From contig JAIRWZ010000069.1 of assembly GCA_031268615.1 (NCBI GenBank), positions 1-16,522 of the forward strand: DNA of 16,522 nt, written 5' to 3'. Positions 1 through 7,735 of this stretch are shown one piece after another (position 1 is the first letter of the stretch; each line of letters opens with the position of its first letter). The DNA comes from Actinomycetes bacterium. Lineage in GTDB: Bacteria; Actinomycetota; Coriobacteriia; WRKU01; WQUG01. Below the pieces are notes generated by a model. It was not told the DNA's origin. It made no database searches and was given only the letters and a program-made list of their open reading frames with translations. Both the position numbers and the translations under genes were made by a program.

Positions 1-210
1 TTTCAGGCCTTCGGCCAGTTGGATACCGGTCACGCCGGGCATGTTAATGTCGAGGAAAATGACGTCAGCCGGAGTCTTTTTTATCAGCACAATAGCGTCA
101 CGTACATTGGACGCCTCACCGACAACCTTGACCAGATTGGTTTCTTCCAGCTGAAAGGCCAGTTCGCTGCGCGCGGGCATTTCGTCGTCGATTATGAGCG
201 CCCGAATCAT
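1..210 (-). CDS. Response regulator, receiver domain (partial, cut by left edge)
   Basis: Only the first 70 residues are present; the gene runs off the left edge of the window. They form the front of a CheY-like receiver domain: the acidic pair D8-D9, a hydrophobic beta-strand, and FLDINMPG with the likely phospho-acceptor D54. The MIRALIIDDE...AR opening is typical of LytTR/AlgR-type regulators, but the output domain lies outside the window, so the subfamily is inferred. The start ATG overlaps the stop of the upstream glycosyltransferase (ATGA). An AAGG ribosome-binding site sits seven bases before it, inside the end of that gene, so translation is probably coupled. A sensor kinase may follow to the left but cannot be seen. 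Confidence 0.9.
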   Translation of the reverse strand, partial: MIRALIIDDEMPARSELAFQLEETNLVKVVGEASNVRDAIVLIKKTPADVIFLDINMPGVTGIQLAEGLK

Positions 211-1505
211 AGTATCGCCTTAAACGAACCGGTCAGAGCGCTGCGGTCAATGTTGCGCTCTCCGGTAAACAATGAATGCAGCGCCACGTCGCGCCAGATT
301 TTGGTCAGGGCGTGGCTCCAGACGCGTTGCAGCGCAAAGTAGTTGACGCAATTCTCACGCGCATAGGTCGAGGCATGGCTTAGGGAATCGAAGGCAACCC
401 GCCAGAAGTCACCACGGTTTGGACCGGATATCGCGTGCAGGATAGCGGTGATGAACGCGCGGGGCATGATGGATGACGCGATAAACTCTCCCGGGAAGGG
501 CATGAGCGACGCCGGGCTGACCTGCGCCAGGTCAACCTGTGATTTGGCGAATTCCAGCTTGCGATGTTCGTAGACGAAACGGTAGACATTTTGGCGAAAC
601 CGCGCCGCTTCGCCGCGACTGACTGATGGTTTCTGACGAATGGACCACTGGTCGTCCAGATAGACATCCCCGCCATGCAGTCGGGCGTTGATGACGTAAT
701 CCACGTCTTCGCCCCGCATAATCCAAGGGTCAAAGGCGATTTTCGTATACATCTCACGATGAATTGTCAGACAACCTCCAAAGGCAAACTGGGCACGGTG
801 CATTTGAGGAGGACGCAACGCGGTCTGCACTGCCTTGTTAAACGCCTCGTTGTAGTGCCACAACATATCGGCCCAGTGTTGCTCATATTCGTTATAGTAA
901 TTGCCTTGCAGGTCGCGCACCAAGCCTGATTTTGCAAACAGATAGCCGCCGGAATGAATAGGGTGACCAATGCCAAAGGTTGCTTTGTGCAAAAAATCGG
1001 GGCTTTCGACGAGTTCATCATCGTTGATGAACACGATGGCGTCAGCGCCAAAAATCGCCGCCACTGCCAAGCCCAGGTTGCGCACAGCGCCGTAGCTGCG
1101 CAGCGAAAAAGCGCCCGTTAAGGCGCCCAGTTCCAGCTGGTCCAGGCGGCGATAGAGCGAGCCTGCCTCCGTCGTGCCGAATACAAAGATGTCCAGCCCG
1201 GGGAACTGCTCGACGATGGCCCGCACGCGCTCGTCCGCGCGTACCTCGATAGCCGCGTCATCGGTTGCGACCAGAATGGCAATCCTGCCCAGTCCCTCAA
1301 CGCCGCAAAGCGAGTTCAAGCAATCTGCCAGTGGCGGATGTTCATCAGACAGCGAGGTCGGATGGGAAAACGGTGCGTCAGGGGTACCGGTGCCGGTACC
1401 GCTTGAACTGCTTCGACGACGTTCGGGCCGACTGTCGCTGCCCGCACGGGCAGAGTCGCCTTTCGTCCAGAACGTCGGTATTACTACCATTGGGTTGATG
1501 TCCAC
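207..1505 (-). CDS. Glycosyltransferase, GT-A (family 2-like)
   Basis: A 432-residue protein, probably cytoplasmic or membrane-associated, that should transfer a sugar from a nucleotide-sugar donor to a surface glycan or similar acceptor. The substrate cannot be read. It opens with VVIPTFW, the usual first strand of a GT-A fold. The motif INDDE (about residues 160-164) fits the metal/nucleotide-binding DxD position. RGEDVDY (about 264-270) fits the conserved acidic ED motif near the catalytic base. Residues about 15-52 are an extra Ser/Thr/Gly/Pro/Arg-rich stretch containing SSSSGTGTGTP, which interrupts the N-terminal Rossmann-like region where such enzymes normally go straight on to the next helix. 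The start chosen is GTG at 1505 with GGGAG upstream; an in-frame ATG at 1490 is also possible. The stop overlaps the response-regulator start by four bases. Confidence 0.8.
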   Translation of the reverse strand: MDINPMVVIPTFWTKGDSARAGSDSRPERRRSSSSGTGTGTPDAPFSHPTSLSDEHPPLADCLNSLCGVEGLGRIAILVATDDAAIEVRADERVRAIVEQFPGLDIFVFGTTEAGSLYRRLDQLELGALTGAFSLRSYGAVRNLGLAVAAIFGADAIVFINDDELVESPDFLHKATFGIGHPIHSGGYLFAKSGLVRDLQGNYYNEYEQHWADMLWHYNEAFNKAVQTALRPPQMHRAQFAFGGCLTIHREMYTKIAFDPWIMRGEDVDYVINARLHGGDVYLDDQWSIRQKPSVSRGEAARFRQNVYRFVYEHRKLEFAKSQVDLAQVSPASLMPFPGEFIASSIMPRAFITAILHAISGPNRGDFWRVAFDSLSHASTYARENCVNYFALQRVWSHALTKIWRDVALHSLFTGERNIDRSALTGSFKAIL

Positions 1506-1546
1506 CTGATAAAACTCCCTTAAATCCTGTTGCCATGTAAGGGGTC

Positions 1547-1575
1547 ATTATAACGCAGAACCACACATTAGGAAA
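1547..1575 (-). promoter_or_regulatory. Candidate promoter for the glycosyltransferase-regulator pair
   Basis: Read on the minus strand there is a perfect TATAAT at 1552-1547. The hexamer 17 bases upstream is TTTCCT, a poor -35. The position about 40 bases before the GTG start is reasonable. The call rests on the -10 alone. Confidence 0.4.
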
Positions 1576-1607
1576 TTGGCGGGGTTATTAGTGCGGCACA
1601 ACTGTTT

Positions 1608-1631
1608 TCTGGTGTGGACGCACTCACTCCT
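1608..1631 (+). repeat. Dispersed 16-bp word, copy 1 (intergenic)
   Basis: Positions 1613-1628 read TGTGGACGCACTCACT exactly. The match to other copies extends outward (CTGG before, CCT after). It lies in the divergent intergenic region between the glycosyltransferase and groES, upstream of the groES promoter. Confidence 0.75.
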
Positions 1632-1700
1632 GTTCTGTGAAATGTCGATGAAATCTGTGTGATAGAGACTTAGATTTTCTAAAAAATCTTGCGCAGGGTC

Positions 1701-1729
1701 TTGATTTTTGGGGAAGGCACTTTTACAAT
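1701..1729 (+). promoter_or_regulatory. groESL promoter (sigma70/sigmaA type)
   Basis: TTGATT at 1701-1706 and TACAAT at 1724-1729 are separated by exactly 17 bases. Just upstream, 1672-1689 is an A/T-rich inverted repeat (AGATTTT, spacer CTAA, AAAATCT), placed where an UP element would contact the RNA polymerase alpha subunit. Transcription should begin near 1736, directly before the CIRCE operator. Confidence 0.85.
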
Positions 1730-1738
1730 GGGTCGGCG

Positions 1739-1765
1739 TTGGCACTCGGATGGGTCGAGTGCTAA
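1739..1765 (+). promoter_or_regulatory. CIRCE operator (HrcA binding site)
   Basis: TTGGCACTC, nine bases, GAGTGCTAA. This is the CIRCE consensus TTAGCACTC-N9-GAGTGCTAA with one mismatch in the left arm. It sits at or just after the predicted transcription start, where HrcA represses groESL until heat stress. The hrcA gene itself is not in the window. Confidence 0.95.
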
Positions 1766-1782
1766 CGGCAGACAGGGAAGCA

Positions 1783-1800
1783 TTGGGGCGCCGTCCCCAA
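1783..1800 (+). other. Short hairpin in the groES 5' untranslated region
   Basis: TTGGGGCGCCGTCCCCAA can fold with a six-base-pair stem and a six-base loop, between CIRCE and the groES ribosome-binding site. No U-run follows, so it is not a terminator. It may stabilise the mRNA 5' end. Confidence 0.4.
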
Positions 1801-1828
1801 AAGAATCGAGACTTTGGAGGAGGAAGCT

Positions 1829-2116
1829 ATGAAACTGAAGCCACTGGGCGATAACATTATCGTCAAGCAGGCGGCGGCCGAAACCCAGCTGAAGAGCGGG
1901 CTGTACGTGCCGGACAGCGCGACGGAAAAGCCGCAACAGGGCGAGGTCCTGGCCGTCGGTGAGGGAAAGCTGAACAAAAAGGGTGAGCGTATTCCGGTCG
2001 ATGTGAAGGTTGGCGACGTAGTGATTTACAGCAAATATGGTGGCAACGAGGTCAAGCTTGATGATGAGGAATACATCATTTTGAAGTCTGACCAAGTCTA
2101 CGCCGTGGTTCTGTAG
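1829..2116 (+). CDS. groES: Co-chaperonin GroES (Cpn10)
   Basis: A 95-residue protein, the normal GroES length. It forms the heptameric lid that closes the GroEL folding chamber in the cytoplasm. The start [13 protein letters not shown], the mobile-loop region around residues 16-32 ([14 protein letters not shown]), [14 protein letters not shown] and [12 protein letters not shown] are all family hallmarks. The ATG at 1829 is chosen because a strong GGAGGAGG lies seven to ten bases before it; an upstream in-frame TTG at 1814 overlaps that ribosome-binding site and is rejected. It is the first gene of the CIRCE-controlled operon, 13 bases before groEL, so the two subunits are made together under HrcA control. 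Confidence 0.98.
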   Translation: MKLKPLGDNIIVKQAAAETQLKSGLYVPDSATEKPQQGEVLAVGEGKLNKKGERIPVDVKVGDVVIYSKYGGNEVKLDDEEYIILKSDQVYAVVL

Positions 2117-2126
2117 GAGGAGATGA

Positions 2127-3755
<1,629 letters not shown>

Positions 3756-3758
<3 letters not shown>

Positions 3759-3803
3759 GAAGTGACCGTTGTAAGAGGTGACCGTTGTAAGAGGTGACCG
3801 TTG
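3756..3803 (+). repeat. 16-bp tandem repeat, three copies, starting at the groEL stop
   Basis: Units at 3756-3771, 3772-3787 and 3788-3803. Units 2 and 3 are identical (TAAGAGGTGACCGTTG) and unit 1 differs by one base. The first TAA is the groEL stop codon, so the repeat seems to have expanded out of the gene end into the 3' untranslated region. Confidence 0.9.
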
Positions 3804-3835
3804 GCAAACGAACGAACACCGCCAGCCAACGCAAC

Positions 3836-3869
3836 AAAAGGGACAGGCTTACAGGTCTGTCCCTTTTTT
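3836..3869 (+). terminator. Rho-independent terminator of groESL
   Basis: The stem AAAAGGGACAG (3836-3846) pairs perfectly with CTGTCCCTTTT (3857-3867) around a ten-base loop and ends in six T. The A-run on the left arm means it may also stop transcription coming from the right. Confidence 0.93.
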
Positions 3870-3891
3870 ACGTCCCTCTTATGTTCCTAGT

Positions 3892-3915
3892 TTAAGTGAG
3901 TACGTCCACACCAGC
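3892..3915 (-). repeat. Dispersed 16-bp word, copy 2 (intergenic)
   Basis: On the minus strand, 3910-3895 reads TGTGGACGTACTCACT, an exact match to the consensus TGTGGACGYACTCACT. GCTGG precedes it, as in copies 5 and 6. It lies between the groEL terminator and the convergent ATPase gene and faces copy 3 in inverted orientation. Confidence 0.75.
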
Positions 3916-3976
3916 ACCTCTTGTAACTTGTTGCTGACCTTGGCACTAAATTCTGAAGCTATTGAGGGCATGCAAG

Positions 3977-3992
3977 TCTGGACGTACTCGCT
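3977..3992 (+). repeat. Dispersed 16-bp word, copy 3 (degenerate)
   Basis: TCTGGACGTACTCGCT has two mismatches to the consensus and is followed by TCT as in copies 5 and 6. With copy 2 it forms an inverted pair (AAGTGAGTACGTCCA against AAGCGAGTACGTCCA) about 65 bases apart. Confidence 0.55.
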
Positions 3993-4036
3993 TCTTATTT
4001 GTGTTGAAGAACAATAAGCGCAACAGTTTTGCTGTT

Positions 4037-5242
4037 TCAGGCGATACCTGTCGCTGGTTTATTGAAGAGGGGGACTTTACCCAGCAAAAAGCTTTCCAGC
4101 GAATGGGACGAATCTCCCACCACAATGTTGAAGGCATTTGGGTTGCGCCGGATGAACTCGTAGATGCCACCCGAAGTTTTCGGCTGCCCGCTTTTTACTT
4201 CGATTGCCGTGACTGACGATCCGCTTTGTATCACGAAATCCACCTCATAGTTCCCGTCACGCCACCAATACACGTCAAAACCTTCCGAGGCTCCCCGAGC
4301 CAACAGGTATGCGCCGACAGCGCTTTCTACCAGATGACCGAAACGAGTCGAATCCGCACGCAAATCCAGACCAGCACCGAGGAACGCAACGGCCATCAGC
4401 GAGGGGTCATACGCCATCAGCCGTGGTGAGCTGTTGCGCACCGTCAGCGGACGCTGCGAATATTTTTGCAAACCGCACAGCAGCCCGGCATGCGCAAGTA
4501 GCTCCAGGTAATGGGCCAGCGTCGTCACATTTCCCGCATCGTCCAATTGCCCTAAGAGCTTCTTATAGGACACTTCCTGCCCTGAGTAAGCGCTGCCCAG
4601 AAAAAATAGCTGCCGCAGGAGCGCTGGCTTTCGGATGGCTTCTAAGGCTAGTACATCTTTTGACAGTGTTGCTTCAATGATGGCATCCTGCATGTAGTTT
4701 CGCCAACGCGAAAGGTCATCGCGTAAAGCAGCCGCACCGGGATACCCACCAAAGGTCAGATAGTCATCCAGCGTATACTTAAAGGCATCGCGGCATTCTG
4801 TTAAAGACCAGTGTGGGCAGCGAATAAGTTCGAATCGTCCCATGAGCGATTCCGTCAAACCGGATTGCAGCATGAGCGACGACGATCCGGTCAATATGAC
4901 CCGCAGGTCAATACCGGAACGCGCATCTGCATCCCACAGGGCTTTGACGACGCTAGACCAGCGGGAAACGTTTTGTACTTCATCCAACGCAAGCACAACG
5001 GAAGGACTGTTGTTAGAAATCATGGCACGCGCATAGTTCCATTCTCGCTCAATCCAGGCACGTCCCTTATCCAGTACAGAGTCAATGCTGGCAAAATGAC
5101 ACGGAATGTCGCACTGCGCAAGCGCCTGAGTCAGTGCTGTCGTCTTGCCCGTCTGGCGTGGGCCCATAAGAACCTGCATGAAATGACGAGGTTCTTGCAT
5201 TCGTTGCAACAATACTTCGACCAAAGGACGTTGGTATTTCAT
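4037..5242 (-). CDS. AAA+ ATPase with DUF4143 and nuclease-like C-terminus
   Basis: A 401-residue cytoplasmic protein of the widespread ATP-binding/DUF4143 family, whose cellular role is not established. The N-terminal P-loop domain has Walker A GPRQTGKTT (27-35), Walker B VVLALDEVQ with D87-E88, and a sensor-like ILTGSSS (116-122). A helical, winged-helix-like middle section follows. The C-terminal DUF4143 region carries E333-x-D335 and E348-x-K350 (YEVDFVIQ...IEVKSG), the spacing of a PD-(D/E)XK nuclease-like fold. Whether it cuts DNA is unknown. The start ATG has AAGGGAG five bases upstream. The gene lies tail-to-tail with groESL and upstream of it sits an inverted-repeat operator candidate. 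It shares only the family architecture with the second ATPase at 6380-7648. Confidence 0.92.
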   Translation of the reverse strand: MKYQRPLVEVLLQRMQEPRHFMQVLMGPRQTGKTTALTQALAQCDIPCHFASIDSVLDKGRAWIEREWNYARAMISNNSPSVVLALDEVQNVSRWSSVVKALWDADARSGIDLRVILTGSSSLMLQSGLTESLMGRFELIRCPHWSLTECRDAFKYTLDDYLTFGGYPGAAALRDDLSRWRNYMQDAIIEATLSKDVLALEAIRKPALLRQLFFLGSAYSGQEVSYKKLLGQLDDAGNVTTLAHYLELLAHAGLLCGLQKYSQRPLTVRNSSPRLMAYDPSLMAVAFLGAGLDLRADSTRFGHLVESAVGAYLLARGASEGFDVYWWRDGNYEVDFVIQSGSSVTAIEVKSGQPKTSGGIYEFIRRNPNAFNIVVGDSSHSLESFLLGKVPLFNKPATGIA

Positions 5243-5278
5243 TTTTCTCCCTTCGCGTCAGGTTTGCTCTTAGTAGAG

Positions 5279-5313
5279 TGTATCATTTTGTTCGTTATAC
5301 TGACCAAAATGAT
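5279..5313 (-). promoter_or_regulatory. Promoter and inverted-repeat operator of the DUF4143 gene
   Basis: ATCATTTTG (5282-5290) and CAAAATGAT (5305-5313) are perfect inverted repeats with a 14-base spacer. On the minus strand TTGGTC (5307-5302) and GATACA (5284-5279) are 17 bases apart and could serve as -35 and -10. A protein bound to the repeat would cover the promoter, suggesting repression. The remaining sequence from 5314 to 5463 shows no gene. Confidence 0.5.
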
Positions 5314-5463
5314 TGGTTGCGTTGAACGTTTTAGGGACACATTTTAGTGACGCATCTCTAGTCTAGCTTGGTCTTTGTCCCGCAGATGGCAATCAACTGG
5401 CAGGTAAATATGTATGCTTCCCTGCTGGTTTGCGGCAAACGTGACAGGTCGTTGGAGATACGA

Positions 5464-5853
5464 TTACCACAGTAGGGACAGGCCGGGTAGCGTGGAGAAG
5501 GTCGTGTCGCTGCTGACCAGCGTCAGACCTTCCAGCATTGCCTGTGCTGCCAGCATTCGGTCAAAGGGGTCGCGGTGCTGCCAATCCAGCCGAGCCGCCA
5601 CATAACAATGTCGCGAGGTCAAATCCATTGTGCTTGCACCTATAGTTTCAATTAGTTCTGGCCAGGCTTCGACGATTACCTCGCATTGGGGCAGTTTCCC
5701 CAAGCGATACTTGTTCGCAATTTCATAGGAGCTGATAGCCGATACGAACAGTTCATTTTCTACCGCCATGACTGCTCTTTCAGCTGCCGCGCTGACACGA
5801 TGTGGCTCGTTGACCGCCCACAACAGAATATGAGTGTCCAGCAATAACCGCAC
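5464..5853 (-). CDS. vapC: PIN-domain toxin, VapC family
   Basis: A 129-residue PIN-domain protein, the usual size for VapC toxins, which are metal-dependent ribonucleases acting on RNA in the cytoplasm. The acidic residues expected at the active site are present: D6 in LLLDTHILLW, E44 in SSYEIANK, D95/D98 in RDPFDRMLAAQA, and D116 in LVSSDTTF. The RDPFDR motif places it in the branch paired with Phd/YefM-type antitoxins. The start is GTG at 5853, three bases after the antitoxin stop, with GGGAAT before it inside the antitoxin gene. That arrangement is typical of coupled toxin-antitoxin translation with the antitoxin first. The RNA target cannot be read from sequence. Confidence 0.93.
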   Translation of the reverse strand: MRLLLDTHILLWAVNEPHRVSAAAERAVMAVENELFVSAISSYEIANKYRLGKLPQCEVIVEAWPELIETIGASTMDLTSRHCYVAARLDWQHRDPFDRMLAAQAMLEGLTLVSSDTTFSTLPGLSLLW

Positions 5854-5856
5854 GGT

Positions 5857-6093
5857 TTATTCCCACAGCGCCAGTTCGTCTTCGGGCAGGGGGTCGAAAA
5901 AGCTGTCGGGCAGAGGCGGTAAATCTAAATCTTTCAGAAATCCCAATTCGCGTTTAGCCGGTTTCTCAATCAGCTCAAGGCGTGCATAGGGCACCCCGCG
6001 TTTCGCGATAATCACCTTGTCGCCACGCCCCAGCGAAGCCAGCAGACGGGATAGATTTGTTTTTGCGTCCTGCACGTTCATCGTAATGGTCAT
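5857..6093 (-). CDS. Antitoxin, Phd/YefM family
   Basis: A 78-residue antitoxin. Residues 1-42 (MNVQDAKTNLSRLL...VIIAKRGVPYARLELI) form the Phd/YefM DNA-binding fold, which dimerises and represses its own promoter. The acidic, proline-rich tail FFDPLPEDELALWE is the segment that wraps and blocks the PIN toxin in this family. The first ATG (6093) is preferred because GGGAGG lies eight bases upstream. The gene is directly upstream of the toxin with a three-base gap, and a strong promoter with an inverted-repeat operator lies ahead of it. Together they form a complete, apparently functional toxin-antitoxin module. Confidence 0.93.
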   Translation of the reverse strand: MTITMNVQDAKTNLSRLLASLGRGDKVIIAKRGVPYARLELIEKPAKRELGFLKDLDLPPLPDSFFDPLPEDELALWE

Positions 6094-6129
6094 CAGGCAC
6101 CTCCCAGATTTCCAAGCTCGTAGGCTCTT

Positions 6130-6176
6130 AGCATAGCGCAGCCAGATAATCTGGTCAAGTTGAGTTGACCAGATTA
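6130..6176 (-). promoter_or_regulatory. Toxin-antitoxin promoter with 12-bp inverted-repeat operator
   Basis: On the minus strand TTGACC (6158-6153) and TATGCT (6135-6130) are 17 bases apart, a good sigma70 promoter. The -35 lies in one arm of a perfect inverted repeat: TAATCTGGTCAA (6147-6158) and TTGACCAGATTA (6165-6176), spacer six bases. This is the expected site of autorepression by the antitoxin-toxin complex. Confidence 0.8.
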
Positions 6177-6252
6177 GGTTATGCCGCTCGCCAAATCTCG
6201 CAACACGTATACTCTCGCCATGTACACCCCCGATGGCAGCCGGTCCACCTGA

Positions 6253-6332
6253 CTATTTCTGTAGAAATAGACTACTAACTCCCGTAGAAATAGACTATTA
6301 ACTCCCGTAGAAATAGGCTATTATAGAGCCTA
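6253..6332 (+). promoter_or_regulatory. 23-bp iterons and palindromes before the second DUF4143 gene
   Basis: Two near-identical 23-bp units (6261-6283, 6284-6306; one base different) and a partial third (6307-6325) each begin GTAGAAATAG[AG]CTA. Unit 1 is preceded by an inverted copy: CTATTTCT (6253-6260) against AGAAATAG (6263-6270). Units 2 and 3 contain AATAG-N-CTATT. The array ends in TAGGCT (6314-6319) / AGCCTA (6327-6332), which encloses a possible -10, TATTAT (6319-6324). No good -35 is visible, suggesting an activator or a repressor array. Confidence 0.6.
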
Positions 6333-6379
6333 TGCGCAGTTCATTGGAACGTGACAACGGAAAGGAAACGGAAATACTT

Positions 6380-7648
6380 ATGCACTATATACCGCGGTTG
6401 CTTGATGAAAAACTTGCGTGGTTGGTCGGGCATCTTCCGGCTGTTGTCATTGACGGTGCGAAATCAGTCGGAAAAACGGCTTCCGCCCAACGGTTGGCAC
6501 AGACAGTTTTTGAGCTGGACCAAACGCCAGTGCGCGAGACGCTGCTGTCCAGCCCCCGACTGTTAGAAGAGTCTGCGCCACCGGTACTCGTGGATGAGTG
6601 GCAGCGCGCACCCGAAATCTGGGACAGACTACGCCGGGCAGTGGACGCTGACGACGAGCGCAGCCACTTTATGCTGACCGGAAGCGCCTATCCCTTGGAC
6701 GCGTCCCTGCATAGTGGAGCGGGACGAATCGTCCACCTCAGGTTGCGTCCGTTTTCCCTTAGCGAGCGGGGACTGGGAACATCGACAGTCAGCCTGAACG
6801 CTCTGCTGGAATCATCTGATGTCAGCGTTGTCGGTCAGACAGACCTTGAATCTATAGATTATCTGCATGAAATCCTAAAATCAGGTTTCCCTGCCATCCA
6901 CCGTCAGGCACCGACAATCGCCGGAGTACGACTGGACGGCTACCTTGACGATATCGTAGAGAGACGAGTCCCCGAACAGGGGGTTGAAATCAGGAAACCG
7001 CAGACGCTACGAAACTGGCTGCGTGCGTATGCTGCCGCAACCGCCAGCACAGCGTCTTATGAAACGATACTGAACGGAGCTACCCCCGGCGAAGACAACA
7101 AGCCAGCGAAAAGGACAACTCTCATCTATCGCGATGTACTCGCCTCGCTCTGGTTGATAGATCAGATTGACCCTTGGCTACCCATGAATACAACCTTTGC
7201 CTACTTGGGGCGCTCTCCCAAGCACCATCTAGTTGATCCGGGACTTGCCGCAAGACTGCTCGGACTGACCGAAAAAAACCTGCTAAAAAGTAGCGAGGGC
7301 ACGGTACTGGGTCCACAGAAAAAATCCCTGTTTGGCAGGTTGTTCGAAAGCCTCATCGCCCAAAGCCTGCAAACCTACTGCCTCGTCTGCGACGCAAAGC
7401 TCTATCACTTGCGCACCTCAACTGGCGCGCATGAAATCGACTTCATCGTGGAGCGGGGGCGAGACATTGTTGCAATTGAGGTCAAATTCGCCGCCACCGT
7501 TGAGGGCAAAGAAATGCAACATCTGCAATGGCTGGAAAGACAGTTCCCCGAATATCGGGTGACCAAAGCGCTGGTCAACGTCGGGGCACGGGCTTACACG
7601 CGCGATGACGGCATACACGTGATACCGGCGGCTCTCTTCGGACCCTAG
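6380..7648 (+). CDS. AAA+ ATPase with DUF4143 (second copy, divergent subfamily)
   Basis: A 422-residue ATP-binding/DUF4143 protein of unknown cellular role. The N-terminus MHYIPRLLDEKLAWLV...VVIDGAKSVGKT places Walker A at about 26-33. Walker B is PVLVDEWQ with D72-E73, followed by the sensor-like FMLTGSAYP (97-105). The C-terminal region has the nuclease-like pattern E352-x-D354 and E367-x-K369 (HEIDFIVERG...AIEVKF). The start at 6380 fits the usual family opening. An in-frame ATG at 6332 would lie inside the terminal palindrome and almost at the predicted transcription start, so it is less likely. The protein is clearly a different subfamily from the 4037-5242 gene. It is transcribed away from the toxin-antitoxin pair and faces the permease tail-to-tail. 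Confidence 0.9.
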   Translation: MHYIPRLLDEKLAWLVGHLPAVVIDGAKSVGKTASAQRLAQTVFELDQTPVRETLLSSPRLLEESAPPVLVDEWQRAPEIWDRLRRAVDADDERSHFMLTGSAYPLDASLHSGAGRIVHLRLRPFSLSERGLGTSTVSLNALLESSDVSVVGQTDLESIDYLHEILKSGFPAIHRQAPTIAGVRLDGYLDDIVERRVPEQGVEIRKPQTLRNWLRAYAAATASTASYETILNGATPGEDNKPAKRTTLIYRDVLASLWLIDQIDPWLPMNTTFAYLGRSPKHHLVDPGLAARLLGLTEKNLLKSSEGTVLGPQKKSLFGRLFESLIAQSLQTYCLVCDAKLYHLRTSTGAHEIDFIVERGRDIVAIEVKFAATVEGKEMQHLQWLERQFPEYRVTKALVNVGARAYTRDDGIHVIPAALFGP

Positions 7649-7730
7649 CGACGAATGCGCAGTGAGTATTGAGCCTGCCCCTGGCTTGACCGGAGACAGA
7701 CTCAAGTCACTCACTTAGCGTTTTTCGTCG
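7649..7730. terminator. Long imperfect hairpin between convergent genes
   Basis: Three nested inverted pairs: CGACGAA (7649-7655) with TTCGTCG (7724-7730), AGTGAGT (7661-7667) with ACTCACT (7709-7715), and TTGAG (7669-7673) with CTCAA (7701-7705). It fills almost the whole gap between two converging stop codons, so it is probably a bidirectional transcription barrier. There is only a short T-run (7721-7725), so intrinsic termination is uncertain. Confidence 0.5.
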
Positions 7731-7735
7731 AGCGG

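Noticed and set aside
3892..3993. Insertion sequence or miniature transposon after groEL
   Set aside because: No transposase and no target-site duplication are visible (the flanks differ), and single copies of the same word inside genes argue against it being a transposon end. It is kept only as an alternative in the findings.
5334..5381. Possible stem GGGACA/TGTCCC between the first ATPase gene and the toxin
   Set aside because: Six base pairs with a loop of over 30 bases and no T-run is likely chance.
6253..6332. CRISPR-like repeat array
   Set aside because: The 23-bp units are directly adjacent with no spacers, number fewer than three, and no cas gene is near.
6332..6379. Upstream start of the second DUF4143 gene at 6332
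   Set aside because: The ATG lies in the terminal palindrome and practically at the predicted transcription start, has no ribosome-binding site, and the extra 16 residues do not resemble the family opening.
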